DNA of 64,000 nucleotides from Porogramme epimiltina. Taxonomy: Eukaryota; Basidiomycota; Agaricomycetes; Polyporales; Polyporaceae. A program made the position numbers and the translations under genes. This document shows, in pieces, positions 44,684 to 56,735 of this stretch. Every line of letters begins with the position of its first letter. Positions within the stretch are counted from its first letter, which is position 1. The stretch spans positions 1-64,000 of the forward strand of contig FTLJ01000487.1 of NCBI GenBank assembly GCA_900155495.1, read 5' to 3'. The notes under the pieces were generated by a model. It did not search any database. It was not told the DNA's origin and saw only the letters and a list, made by a program, of their open reading frames with translations.

Positions 44684-45509
44684 ATGGACTCAGACAACGT
44701 ATTTGCGAGATACTATTCAATCGGTTGCGAATGCTGTCAAGAGCAGTATGCCCTCTGGATGTTGTCAGGGCTACCCCCACCACCAAGAAGAAAGGCGGCA
44801 GCAGCTAACGGTGACCTCTACAAGGGGCTCATGCAATGCCAATTCTGTTTCAAGTCAAAGTTAGAAGGCGTCAAGCTCTTGAAGTGCGGAAATTGTCAGA
44901 CGGAGTTCTACTGCGTCCGTCTTCCTCTCTCGCTGCGCCGTTCTCTCTGTGCGCCCCGCACAGCTGACTCTAGCCTGTTCGCGTCCAAAGAGCAGAGAAT
45001 GTCAGAAACAGGCGTGGCCGCAGCACAAGCTGAAATGCGCGCTGAACTGCAAGAACAAGCCCGACGGCGGCGCGCAGCCGAAGCCGATCAAGGACCTCCG
45101 CGCGTTCACGGCCAAGCACCGGCCCACGTTCTGCGAGGCCGCCGCCGCCGCCGTAGGTGTCGCGCAGGACCCCGCGCGCGCGGAGGAGTACGTGCTCGTG
45201 ATCTACCTGCGCCCGCGCCCGGACTCGACGCGCACGGAGACGAGCTTCTTCGCGTTCGGGACCACGGTCGTGCCGCTCAGCGCGTTCCCGCGGGCGCAGG
45301 CGGAGGAGATGCGCGGGCAGCTGCGGATGGCGCACAACCAGAACTTGCAGATGGGGATATCTGGGTCGATCGGGGTCATTCAGGTGTGCTCGGAGACGGA
45401 CGTGATGAGCATGACGATGGTGGGGTTCATGACGGATGGCCCTTCGCTCGTCGAGGGGAACTGGAAGCATTGGCTGCTGCGTCGGCTGAACGAAGGGATC
45501 GTATCATAG
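44684..45509 (+). CDS. MYND-type zinc-finger protein
   Basis: Two exons, 44684-44914 and 44991-45509, give 249 residues. The MYND finger spans residues 52-93 with all eight ligands: Cys52 and Cys55 (CQFC), Cys68 and Cys71 (CGNC), Cys77 and Cys81 (YCSREC), His89 and Cys93 (HKLKC). The intron interrupts the finger between Cys77 and Ser78 and its removal restores the motif exactly. The C-terminal part (FGTTVVPLSAFPRAQAEEMR, VGFMTDGPSLVEGNW) is typical of agaricomycete MYND proteins of unknown role. These fingers bind proline-rich partners in other systems; no partner can be inferred here. The gene follows the aldo-keto reductase by 230 bp on the same strand. Confidence 0.92.
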
Positions 45510-46756
45510 GGGGATCCGCGTTGGCGTCATCTATGTGTGTATCTTTCAACTTCTCTGCTACACGCACTGACGGGCGTCGTCCTAGACTTCCAACTTGGAT
45601 CCTCTCACTTTACGATCAAGACATGCGACTACCAACCCCACTATCCGAATGCTCTACGGACGTTATCGTCCTATACGCCATTTCTTGAGAGGAAACGTCT
45701 TCTTTTCTGCTTGGAGGGGATCATCACAGTGCAGCTATCTTGACGGGGTCTGTAACAGATATCCACAAGAATACCCATTAGAGTGTAACGTACCCACTGC
45801 TGTACGACGCCAACCGCCTTAGTGCTTGCAATTGGGCCTGGAAGTCGCCGTGGGAGAACATCGACGAAAACGCACGACCGCGGCGTTGTCGAACCACGTC
45901 GGGACCCTGACGCAGAGTCCACGTTTGTTTAACTGTCATACGACCACAAGACTAATGTTCTGTGTATCTGTAAGGGGGGCATTATAGAAGTGTCAGGCCT
46001 AAGCGAGCCGGTGTAGTAGGGACAGAGAGGTCCCTGTAACTTCGTATTTCGTTCGTACAGATGCTTTTTATCTATATGCGGCCTTGAGGTCTAGGCCTCT
46101 CGTCCCTTCATGTTCCCTAGTGTGTTATCGGGGCCTGCGAGAAGTGCAAGGACATTCTCAAAATTCTCAAAACCGACCATGACGGCATCATGGCCAGGCT
46201 GACCGTTCCCTCGGCGCTTGCCGGGGCTGGGGGGTCCCGGCTATCTCCGAGTCTGATATTCTCAGGGAAGGCTTGCTCTTCGCCTGGACTGTATCCATCC
46301 TTCACACATGACCACACAACAATGAACTCTCTTGTTCAGAGTCCTTGTTCGCACCGATGTGCTTCTAGCCCATATCAAGTGCACATTTGTCTCTATCGGA
46401 ACTTCTAGACCACAGTTGCGCCCACCGAGAAGTGTTGTAGGACAAGGCGTTAGAACAATAAGTTTTACAAGGGAGACGACTCGAGGTACGAAAAGTTGGC
46501 TGTCTATCAGCCCTCAGTGAGAACTAACCCATCGTGACCACAACGCGTACAGGTTCCTACGACGTAGATGCCTCGCCGGCTACGAATAGGTCTCAAGTCT
46601 ACTGAGACTTTTGTCTAGAATACCACTCATACGGACGCCCACGCTCTGGCCGTCGGACTTGAGTGCTTTAAAACCCCCTATGATTCTATGATTCCTTTTC
46701 ACCTGCAGCCTTCTTGACCCATCGACGCCACACCCCAGCGCTCTTTTGGCAAGCTA
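45510..46756. other. intergenic region, no supported gene
   Basis: Short frames only. A tttaaaa element near 46668 precedes the small gene model at 46757. Confidence 0.5.
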
Positions 46757-47314
46757 ATGATGGATCGTCGTTCTCTTGCTCCTTATCGCCCTACGGAGCG
46801 GGCGAATATGCACTTCGGGGGCTCGTCCCCCCCGAATGCTCGCGTGGAAGGCCGCCCCGCTTCCGATGTAGCAAGTACCTTGGCTTCCGGACTCTACGAA
46901 GAAAGAGACGGGCGAATCAGGTGCGTGTTGTTCGGATGCGGAGTTATCGATTACATCCTAACTAGGTGTATAGGTCAAGGGATCCAGTTATGGACACACA
47001 CAAGTCCGCTATCCCCCCACCTGAAGCCCGGCAGTCCCATGGTTAGTCTTCCATTCTCGCTTCTCTCGGAAGCCCACTTATCCATGCCGTCGATAGGACA
47101 TAGTCCCCTGGCATCCCTGAGAGCGCTAACGACGCGGACACGAGACTCCATGCGGAGAGCATCTCTCAGGGTGCGCGAGGCTCTGCACCTCACGGCGCGT
47201 GGCCTAGACAACACCCCCGATGTGATTATCATTGAGGAGAGACCTGCGGGGAGCATATCGTCCTCATCACTAGGTTTATGGGATGCCATTACTGATCTAA
47301 TCGACAACCTGTGA
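46757..47314 (+). CDS. hypothetical small protein, three-exon model
   Basis: Two readings are possible. Unspliced, 46757-47314 is one open frame of 185 codons. Spliced, exons 46757-46920, 46974-47041 and 47097-47314 with introns of 53 and 55 nt (gtgcgt...gtatag with a ctaac branch site, gttagt...gatag) give 149 residues, and the frame returns to the same stop. The middle exon then reads DPVMDTHKSAIPPPEARQSH, more protein-like than the unspliced version. The C-terminus is DVIIIEERPAGSISSSSLGL and ends LIDNL. No domain recognised. Confidence 0.4.
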   Translation: MMDRRSLAPYRPTERANMHFGGSSPPNARVEGRPASDVASTLASGLYEERDGRIRCVLFGCGVIDYILTRCIGQGIQLWTHTSPLSPHLKPGSPMVSLPFSLLSEAHLSMPSIGHSPLASLRALTTRTRDSMRRASLRVREALHLTARGLDNTPDVIIIEERPAGSISSSSLGLWDAITDLIDNL

Positions 47315-49360
47315 CTATAGACCCATTTTGTAACGTTGTCTCACTCTCGTAATGGATGTCTAATGATTTTCTGTGACTTCAACCGAATATGTCGCGCATG
47401 GCGTATGCCACACGGTGTGCCTTGCTAACGCTCGCAGATTTCATACCAACTCTGGCCAACAAGCGTCAAGTTCCGGTATGGTGATGCGCATGCAGGCCCC
47501 CTTCCGTAAGTCCTTTCTGCAATCGTCCAATTACTGCCGCATGTTTCCAATTTCTAGGTGCACAGATCACGCTCGTCCCTTAGGCACTCCATAGAACCAC
47601 AACTATAGCCCCCGCTGACACTCGGCGTTCCGTTGCCGATAGTCCACCGTTCTATAAGGCGTGTACCTAACGCCGTAGTCTTCTAACGCGCGGGCCCTTA
47701 TCCCTTCTCACTCCCTGCGTAGACATCTACTCCCGCAAGCTGCCACGGGGCCAACCCTGAGTGGCAGGCCATGGGAGGCCGGTCATGGCGGCTCCGGGGA
47801 GAGAATCTGTTTCACTCCTGCGTGAGTAACCACAATTCTGCTTCTTAGTTGTGGGTCTAGGAGTTCTACGGGACTGATGCGCTCTCTGCGCGCGTTTCAT
47901 GCGAACAGCCTTCGCGAAGGCCACGGATCCTGTGAGGATTCTGTGGACACCGTGATGTGGTCGTTGCCGTGTGCGAATCGTGAGCGAGTCTCTTTTTCAA
48001 ACCTTAAACTGTGCGCTCGAACTGAATCAGTAACTTTAGTTCTGCAAGGTGCGGTGTTTATAGCCCTGCCTCCCTCGGACCTGATCCTAGCTAATGGTAA
48101 GTCGAAACTTCCTACGGTTGTCCAACGAAGTTCAATATGGTCATCGTATTAATAGAATCAGCACAGGTACATGTCCTTCAGCCGAGCCCCTGAGGCTCGA
48201 AGTTCTAGCCGGGACTGCTACGATGTGTACATGTTGCGATCGTGACAGCAAACCTGCGCAGTGTGGAGAATCAATGCTATGATTAGTCCGTGTGAGACGA
48301 ATGGAGGGATACTGGTGTGCACTCACATGCCGAAGACCACCCGTTGGACAGTGAAGGTCGACTGAGAGACAGCCGTCAGCAACCCGGGTCAGTTTTTTCG
48401 CGATGCTCTCAGGGTCTCTCTCCCCAAAACGGCAAGTGCCACGATGCCCCCGGTAGTGACATGGAAGCGCTGACCGCGGGCTTCTAGGAGCTGCGTTCAC
48501 GGTGAGGGCGGACCGCTAGACGAGTCCCGAGTCCCGCGGTCTGCCAGCGCTGGGACGAGAAGTGGCCAGGTGCTCAACGGTGCTCACAAGGTGCCCATGT
48601 GTTTCGCCCGGCATATTCCGCCCCAGCGCTCACCGTCTCCTCTAGCACTACTCTGCCGTACCTCTCCAACCCTGTCGCAGGGGAATGAGCACACTGTCGG
48701 TTGTATCCCCATTGGTACCTGGCGGGGAGCATAGAAGATGTCTACGCGACGGGGACCCCCGTTACTGCGCGATTTGCTCAACCGCCAGGCACGGCCTGAT
48801 TAGGTATGTCGCGTGCGCCCGCGTATCCGCGGCGCTCCCACGCGCCACTTCGCTTCACCCCGTTCTCTTCTGTGGGCAGATTGCACGCGCGCAGGTAATT
48901 ACGGGTCCTTCTGAGATTCATTGGTCCGGCGCCAGCGCGCCCATGCGCGTGCGTCGTGCCAACGCCGCGCTTCGGGCGAGGGGAAGAAGAACTCGGGCCC
49001 GGAGGGCTGTTCCCCACCCCGGAATGCGCTGAAACGTCCCCGCGCTGGTGTCGGACTGAGATCATCTTGACTTTCCAGATCCCGGGCTCGCTCCGCGCAA
49101 GCGTCAAGCGTATCTACCCGATCAATTGCACCCATTCGAGCCTCGGCGGCGGGGCACACTTACAAGTACCCACCTGGTCCAGCCGTGACCTTCCCCGGAT
49201 TGTCCTCACCCCTGCCCCGCCCTTGCGCCTCGGTGCTCCGCGCCCGCTCAAACTTCGCCGTCCCTCGTCTACTGGCCCCGAGACGACCTAGCATTGGGAC
49301 CTTAACAGATCAGCCCCTCGGCTATAGGAGGCGGCTTTCCTCAAGACCCGGCTTGCGAAC
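47315..49360. other. intergenic region, no supported gene
   Basis: About 2 kb without a convincing frame. A plus-strand frame at 48956-49291 is open but GC-driven. Confidence 0.5.
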
Positions 49361-51388
49361 ATGTCCTCGTCCGACTCCGGGGGTCTGAGCGCGAAGAGCA
49401 CTGACAGGTTGCGCCTCGACCTGACGCAGCTCGCCGAGGCCCGCGTGTTCCCCGTCCTGCTCGAGACGGCTCTATATGGTAACCCTAGTTTCCCTTCTTA
49501 TCCTCAGGGTGCGTGCTGACGTGGTGGCCTTCTCCAGCGGTTTTCACCATCCTCGCCCTCATTTCCACATGGATTCTCTGGTACGCCTTATTCTGTACAT
49601 TTCGCGCATGTTTCAAGTAGGCCAAGGGTCTGATGTCATCCCTTCCGCTCCATCGCGCGCGAATCCGGCCACGCATCAACGCCATCAGCAAACGCGGGAT
49701 CCGGAACTCGTGGCCGAACGCCATCATGCTCGCGGTCACGCTTGCAATGTACGCGCTCTCGACGCTGGACTGGGCGATCGACGTGCGCCTGCTCTGGGAC
49801 GACCTGCACATGCTGCGGCTTGTCGGGCTGCCTGACGCGCCGCACTTCCGGGTCGGACAGGGAAACCCGCCACTGCTCGTCCTGCAGGGGATCACGAGCG
49901 TCGTCTGTGTGAGCGATTCGCATTCCTCTGCCTTTCGTTGGCTGCGGATTGGAGGTGGAGCCGCGGGCGCGAACCGTGAAACCGGGGCTAACTGTGCACG
50001 GTCTATAGATCATATTGGGAGACGCTGTCGTATGCTGGCGCGTCTGCGTTGTCTGGGCGAACAACAGACGCGTCCTCGCTATCGCACTCTTCTGGGCCAT
50101 TGGCTCGCTAGGTGAGCACCGCGCTGCCCTCCACTTCTCTCCACCCCCCACGCCATGTCCGCGAACTCACACTATGTCGTCCCAATTACCTCAATTCGTT
50201 CCTGGACCCTGTCAAACTCTTCGCGATACCTTCGGTCCCGGCGCGTTGGTCGCTGACGTCGCTTGCGCCTACAGGGGTCTTCACGGCATGGAGCGTAATG
50301 TTCGTCGGGTTCTACTACGACGTGCCGGCCCCCGTGCTCACGCTCGTGGAGCACAACACGATAATGAACGCGTTCGCGTTCTCGTGGTCTGCTGCGACCA
50401 ACGTGTGGGCGACAACGATGGTCGCGCAAAAGGCATGGTGCGTCCCGACCCACTTCCATGTGCTGCGAGCGGAAGGCTGACGCGGATCATGGTGTGTTGA
50501 CTTTTTGACTTGGTGGCTTGCCTCGCCGACGGGCTTCGCCTATCTTTGCGCGCTCGTGCCACTGTCCGGTTGCTTGAATGTGTGGATGTCCATGTCGCCA
50601 TCTGGACGCCACAATTCCGAATACCCCGTCTCCCATTCTCGCCGGCGTGTTGGTGCTATAGGATACAACGTAAGGAATTTCGGCGGCACCTCCGCAGCAG
50701 CGGGCTCGCGGTACACAATCTGCTTACGCTCATCGTCGACTTCGGAATCATCTACACAATCTTTATGGTGCGTTTCTACCTCCACTAGCGGAGCGCTGGC
50801 TGAGTTCCGCTCTCCTATGCGCAGCTACTCAATGTCATCGTGCTTGCACCATCTCTCAACGGCGGCACCTTCTTTTCCTACGTTACGCTAATGATGCAGC
50901 AGATCACTGTAGGCTCCCGTTTCCTCCCACTGCCTTACCTCCTCGCTGATCCGTGTGCTTCGCAGGGCATGTACCCCACGGCAGTCATCGCTCTTGTCGC
51001 CCTCCGCAAATCCGCGCTCGAGCACCACTTCACCTTTGCCTCAGATTCGGCCTCTCTACGCTCCCCCGGCGGTCTCTCCCCTGGAGGCGCGGGAGAGGAC
51101 TCGCTCCTCCCGTTCCGCGCACCGCACCTCCCTCGCCACGGGCGGTACACGGACACTGTGGACACGGACATGACCGCGAGCGGGTTCGACAAACCCGCTG
51201 GTGGTGGAGGGGAGAAACGTGTCGTGACGCTGCGCGCGCCGACGCGGTCGATGAGCACGGGCATGGAGTCGTGCGCGGAGGAGGCAGAACTCAAAGAGGG
51301 GCTCCCATGGGAAGGGACCCCGGACACTCCGGTGCACGAGTCGTCGAGTTTTGCGCAACACGGTGCGACGGTCGGTGAGGCGAGATGA
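49361..51388 (+). CDS. seven-helix integral membrane protein, agaricomycete type
   Basis: Eight exons, 49361-49478, 49538-49580, 49689-49908, 50009-50111, 50275-50437, 50662-50767, 50825-50908 and 50966-51388, give 419 residues. Seven hydrophobic segments follow in order: FTILALISTWIL, NAIMLAVTLAMYALSTLDWA, VVCIILGDAVVCWRVCVVW, RVLAIALFWAIGSLGVFTAW, FAFSWSAATNVWATTMVAQK, LLTLIVDFGIIYTIFMLLNV and FSYVTLMMQQITGMYPTAVI. A CWRVCVVW motif after helix 3 and a hydrophilic, Ser/Gly-rich tail of about 120 residues are typical of a large agaricomycete family of GPCR-like proteins of unknown ligand. It does not look like a Ste3 pheromone receptor. The acceptor of intron 2 (49688) is my best choice but uncertain; introns 2-5 are longer (100-224 nt) than usual here. 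Confidence 0.8.
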
Positions 51389-52045
51389 CCAGGAAGGACG
51401 TTGATTGTGATATACTTAGTACCGTGTTGCTACTGTCGGTGTTGGTGTCCAGGACATCCCGCCTCGTCCGCTCTTTCACTACTCGTTGCGTACAGTCTAT
51501 CCTCATGTTTACTACTTGCTCTGGCATCTGCATCGATCTCGGATTGTATACTCTACGTTGTCTCTTTTCCGCACCTTACGCTAGTTCTAGACAGCTCTAC
51601 CTCCCCCGGTCCCGAGATACCACCGCCGTTCGCGCAACGCCGCGCCTGGAACGCGCGCATTCTGCGCCCATGAAGGCGGAGTCCGCCCCGAGAACCACGG
51701 AGGTTAAACACTAGTCGCATTTTGGGAGTCCGAAGGTACGATTTAGGTTTAAGAACTCCGACCCGGAGCGCTGCCGTGTGTCGACTACGCCGCGCGGCCG
51801 AAAGCCGCCCCCGAATAGTACAAGGGATTCGAACTGTTCTTTCTAGCCGCCCGGATTTAGTCCAGTGACGTTGTGCTCGCCGGCCATTCTCGGAGGTAGG
51901 GAAGCATGCATGAGGCCTGATGCGTCCATTAGTGGGATGGGATAATAGATATAAATGAGTGAAGGTAAGATATATCATGAAAGCAACACGTGACATCAGT
52001 GTCATACCCAGAGTTCTCTCTGAGAGCCAATGCAGATCATAGACC
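51389..52045. other. intergenic region, no supported gene
   Basis: Lies between the convergent membrane-protein gene and family member m3. Only short frames. Confidence 0.5.
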
Positions 52046-53347
52046 CTAATGAGTGCAAGATCGCGCGTGGCGAAGCTTTAGAATGTGGACGTAAGTCAAA
52101 CATGTCAGAAAAGTCAGTTGAATGCACCACATACGCGCAGCCCGCTTCGAGTTTCCACTGACAGCGCCGCTTGAGTTGCCGGACTCTGTGGCGGACACGT
52201 AGCGTGATACGCAGCTAGTCGCAGCGCAGCGCTTAAGTACTGACATTCTTTCCCGTTCCTGCGGGAGACACATGTCGAGCTCGTACTTGATGGTGACGAA
52301 TTCGGGTGTCCTATACTCCCTCAAAAGCCTGGCCATCCAATTTCAGCGTCAAGGACACATTATCCACATCTGACAACGGAATTGAAGCTCACCTCGAAAC
52401 TTCCTCGTACTGGCGCACGAACGCCACGGGGCTAGGAATATCCTTCGCGGGAACATGGGCGGCAAGGTCCAGCCATAGGTTAACGACAGGGATGTAGCAT
52501 CTGCGGTCCTCCCCATCGTCTAGCCCGAACGCGTACGAGTCTGTGGGAGTGTCCGACGACGCGAACGTCAGAGACGTCATGCCGGAGTACCTCGACGACG
52601 ACGACCGCACAGACGAAGGTTCTTCTGGGTCCTCCTCTACTGGTCCAAGAGTGTCGATCACGAATGAGAGGTGGGAATCCTTGGAGCCCCATCGACCGTC
52701 GCATTCCTGCCTGTTATCGCGTTTCCATTCGTTTACCATGCGCGGTCCCACGTCTTCCTCACTTCCCACACGGTTCCTCTTCTCCAAGGCATGTCGGGCT
52801 TCCTCTAGGTATCGTCTGCGGAAGTCGTCCTCCGAGCGGTCGCGCTCGAGCTTCAGATACTCCTCATCAGGGAGCTCTAGGGCCGCGCCGCGGGGATACC
52901 GGCCGCGCTTGACGCGCACGCGCAGTGCGGCGTCCTGCCCCGCCCAGTGCGCGCAGTTTGAAAACGGAAAGGGAGGGTCGGGGCGAACGGGCGCGCGACC
53001 CGTCGGGTGTGAGGTATTCGGGAAGATCGGCGTGTACATGTCCGCGGTGAGGCAAAGGTCAGGGTTTGTGGGGCGTGTGGGGCCGGGGCCGACGAGGTAG
53101 ACGTAGTAGGTGAAGTCGGTGCTACAAGGAGAGGGGAGCTCTTGAATCTGTATGGAGAAAAGATGGCATGAGAAAATGTAAGTAAGAGAAAGGGGAGCGC
53201 ACATACAGAATGGAGGTAAACAAGACACTTCGTGGTCTTGATCTCGCGTGCTGCTAGATGAGCACTGGGGTCGATAATGCCGCTTAAACTTGACTCTAGG
53301 TCAATTTCTGCTACGGCATAGGTGCTAGGAAGTGGAAAACAGCTCAT
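52046..53347 (-). CDS. FPFxNCxHW family protein m3 (subfamily II)
   Basis: Minus-strand exons 53347-53207, 53147-52393 and 52328-52046 give 392 residues; the first two introns have phases 0 and 2 as in the other members. The N-terminus MSCFPLPSTYAVAEIDLESS parallels MKLSYPV-QTYVVLQLD of subfamily I. The core is ADMYTPIFPNTSHPTGRAPV, then FPFSNCAHWAGQD. The C-terminal module is YIPVVNLWLDLAAHVPAKDI then PSPVAFVRQYEEVS. After the second intron comes RLLREYRTPEFV. A fourth exon may exist: a gtatgt donor near 52135 and an aaag acceptor could remove the last hydrophobic stretch, as phase 1 introns do in the relatives. Function unknown. Confidence 0.7.
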
Positions 53348-54451
53348 GGTTAGAAGTAGAAGTGGCAGGGGAGAAGGTGACTGACGAGCGTGCCTGCTTC
53401 GGAGAAGCAAGTTGGATTTAAAGGATAGGGCAGCGCCGTGCTGTAGAGGCATATTGAAGGGTGACATTGAATCAGCATGCAATCCAAGTGATAATCAATG
53501 GAAGAAGGCGGAGTTGCATGGAAACATGTTGATGACCAGGCTGTGCTTACAGTTGATGCTCGAAAGATCACGTGACCTTACGAGGGGATTCTTCCATTTG
53601 TATGCCGAGTCCTTGGTGATGCTACAGTATTTGAAGATGTCAGACCATTCAGGTTAGTTAAACGATGACAAGAAGTGAGGTTTTGAGGTGAAACTGCCGT
53701 GCTGTAACGAGATAGGTCTGAGTGAAATAACTTGAGAATAGAGGTCCAATGGAGGCCGGAGAAGCGCAGGGAAGCCCGGGTGTGTCAAGACTCACCTATA
53801 AGTAGTGACTCCTCTAAACGCTGTGATAAGCTCCTGGATGGCGCAACAGTGTATCTGTCATAGCAATGGTTCTCGTTGAGCCATGTCGCGTAACCAACAT
53901 AACTGTGAGGCATCTTGATTCAGCGATGGGGTTTCACTTCGAGTCATTGTTTGGAAGCTTGGCTACTGAAGGCAGTAGCAACAAGTGCTAGTTATCAGTA
54001 TAGACCCCTATCTCATCAGCGAGTAAAAGAATCCTAGAGACTACGTCAGTAGTAAAGTCGATATTATAGCTAGCCCAGGCCCGGAGGATGCCAAGTACGC
54101 CAAGTAGATGCAGTTGAGTCATCGTATAATGTAGATAGTACGAGCGCACTCTGATGGTGCGATCGACGAAGAAAGTCAATTGTACAGCAAGCAAAGACAT
54201 TGAGTGGTAATGATTAGTGGAAAAGCGAAGTGCAACCCTCACTGCAGGCCAATCTGGAGAATTTCAAATTGGGCGCTCGGACTGGTGATCGCCGTGGTGC
54301 CGTTGAGCGGCCGAGATGTGCCGATGTCGAGGTCGGCGTTGGAGTCTTCCGGGCCCACGGCGACTTTTGCGACAACCACCACCTCAACAAAAACAGCCAT
54401 AGACATTAAAAGCATGTGGGTGCACTATTGGTTCTATGGGGGATGTGGTCT
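53348..54451. other. intergenic region, no supported gene
   Basis: Includes the m3 promoter side and the 3' flank of m4. No frame with motifs. Confidence 0.5.
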
Positions 54452-56041
54452 CTAGGTGTCTCTATGGGACAATTCAAGTCCAGCGGTCAAGATACCATGG
54501 TAAGCACGTCGAATGAATCGCACTGTCTTGAAACGTAGCTTCTCCAAGAAGGCACCCCTACGAAACGCTGCAGCAAACCATCAAAAACGTGCTTGTAACA
54601 GCGAAAAGGGAACGTACCCCGTGGAACATTCCCGGTGGGCTCAGCGGAAACAGAGGTGCATCGAGCACGACCAGAATCCTTCTCTGACTCGGAACCGTGC
54701 ACACCGGTGGACGGCAAACTACTAACGTCGCTGTCCTTAATCGAGTCGTTATGGGTAAGCACGCTGCCCAGGGCGGAAGCATCGTGAACAGGGGGGATGT
54801 TCACATTGAAATAATCCTTCACAGCCTGACGCTCCAACGCCTCGTTCACAATACTGCAAAGCCGCACAGAATTAGCCCGTAATGGATTGAAGAAAGGCGA
54901 GGGGTGCTCTCACATTTCAATCTCGTCAACCTCTCTGAATAGCTCTTCAGGGCTTGGGATCGTGTCCGCTGTTAGGTGCTCTCCGAGCTCCATCCAGACG
55001 CGGACTATAGGAATCACTTGCACGCTCGGGTCGTCGCGGGATCGTTCTCCGAAAAGGTCCGCACTGAGGACGAAATCCCGTAGCGACGAGGTGGCAGATC
55101 CCGGCGCGGCTTCCAGGCCATCTTCTAGGGGAGATGTATTCGCGACTTCCTTTGTCTCAGCGGGGACTGAGACATCCATAGAATTGACGGGATCCTTGGG
55201 AATGGGCTGAGACTTCATAAACTCGCGACGCATGCTCTCCAGATCTCCCCAGTTGTCTAATTCCGGGGCCTCCGAGGGAGCCTCCTCCAAAAACTCGTCA
55301 ATGTTGCAGTCGGGATCGAGGGGGGCGACGCAAGTGCCATCTTCATCGCGGATATCACTCGTTTCAGCCTGTGGTCCTCCATGCTGCTGGTACAGTACGG
55401 AGCCTGCCTCTTGACCGACAGGCGATGATGGTCGAGAGATTGAAGCGTGAGTGTCTCTATCTTCCTCCTGGAGTACGTAACACCTATGTCGATACTCTGC
55501 AAGGCGGTGAAAGTCTGGGTTGAACTTTCTCCGCATTGCGAGATGTTGCCTGGTGCTGAGTCTGATCGCATGGGAGTAGTCGTACCAAGAGCCGGAGGGT
55601 AGGCAAGCAACGCGCACGGTCAGCTCGCATTCGATCCAATGAAAGCAGTTTGGAAAAGGGAAGGAGGGCCGTGGACGGACAGGCGCCCGCCCCTTGGCGT
55701 AGTGGGTATTTGGAAGAATGGGGACGACCATATCTGATGTATACCCCTCGTCCTTGTCTTCGTGGCGGAGTGATGTGGCAACGGGACGAACGGAATATCG
55801 ACACCATGGATTCCACTGCGAGGGAAACTCCTCCGCCTGTATCGTGACTCCGTTAAGAGGCCGATCAAGGAAGGGACACGCCAGAGAAAGTGCATACCAT
55901 TGAAATATACACCAGGTATTTCTTCGGTGCCATAGCACGGGCCTCCTCTAACGCGTTCGCGTCGTTTAGATGCAGTACCATTGCTTCTGGGTCGAGTTGG
56001 ATTACAGCGTATGTCTGCGGTACGGGGTATGATAGCTTCAT
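54452..56041 (-). CDS. FPFxNCxHW family protein m4 (subfamily I)
   Basis: Minus-strand exons 56041-55898, 55836-54914, 54853-54618 and 54567-54452 give 472 residues with phases 0, 2 and 1. Exon 1 starts MKLSYPVPQTYAVIQLD. The core is SDMVVPILPNTHYAKGRAPV and FPFPNCFHWIECELTVRVA, followed by YDYSHAIRLSTRQH, FLEEAPSEAPELDNWGD, FVLSADLFGERSRDDPSVQV and MELGEHLTADTIPSPEELF. Exon 3 starts IVNEALERQAVKDYF. Exon 4 (acceptor ctgcag) reads GAFLEKLRFKTVRFIRR but its last residues are LELSHRDT where m2 has a stop after NHWP; the DNA there is still similar, so a small frame change altered the C-terminus. Function unknown. Confidence 0.75.
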
Positions 56042-56735
56042 CGTGTGGGTAGACGGCAGGGGGTGCATCGAAGTCTCAGAAATGCAGGGTATATGGAGTC
56101 CTCCACTCGAGATCGCTCGAAATAAGCGCGACGACAACAGCAGCAACAATCTAGGCAGACTCCGGCATGGAGCGCGCCCTATTTCTGCATGAGTGCTTCT
56201 GAGGTGTAGCGTGTTCAATAAATACCGTTGCTCTATTGTTGGGTCGTCAAGACCGGGACTTGGCTGTGGTGTCAATTGTTGTCGCTACGACTCCAAGGAC
56301 AAACCGCAGCTACAACGTTCTCATTTGCGTGCATACCGACGGTGTGTATAGGAATGGAGGCAAGATGTGCAGATGCTGATGAATGTTTTGGTGGGCGTTG
56401 GATAGTACGTTGTTATTGTTCTCCGGTGCCCCGTGAATGCTATTGAAGGGAGAACAAGGGCTCGCCGCGCTGCGGTATAATAGGCGCTGAACTAGAACTT
56501 GATGTTTCGGGTGTAAAGAAGCGTAATCTTGGCATAAAGCCATCTTAACAGTTCACCATCATTACGTCTCGCCATTCAATAGGTTTCTCTGTGGGCGACT
56601 GTGGGTATATTGCACAAGAAAATGGATACATAGAACCGGAAACAACAATAGCAGACGTATCGCAAGAGTTCCGTGGTGTATAAGCGAGCATGAGCTCACT
56701 TGAAATGTGTGAATATTTCGAGGAACAGCTCATGA
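56042..56735. other. intergenic region between m4 and m5
   Basis: Promoter side of m4 and 3' flank of m5, whose ctattgttg...tgtgcaatata sequence resembles the flank of m2. No gene supported. Confidence 0.5.

Noticed and set aside
49361..51388. Ste3-type pheromone receptor, hence a mating-type locus
   Set aside because: Helix motifs and loop pattern fit the general agaricomycete receptor-like family; no CaaX pheromone precursor was found nearby.
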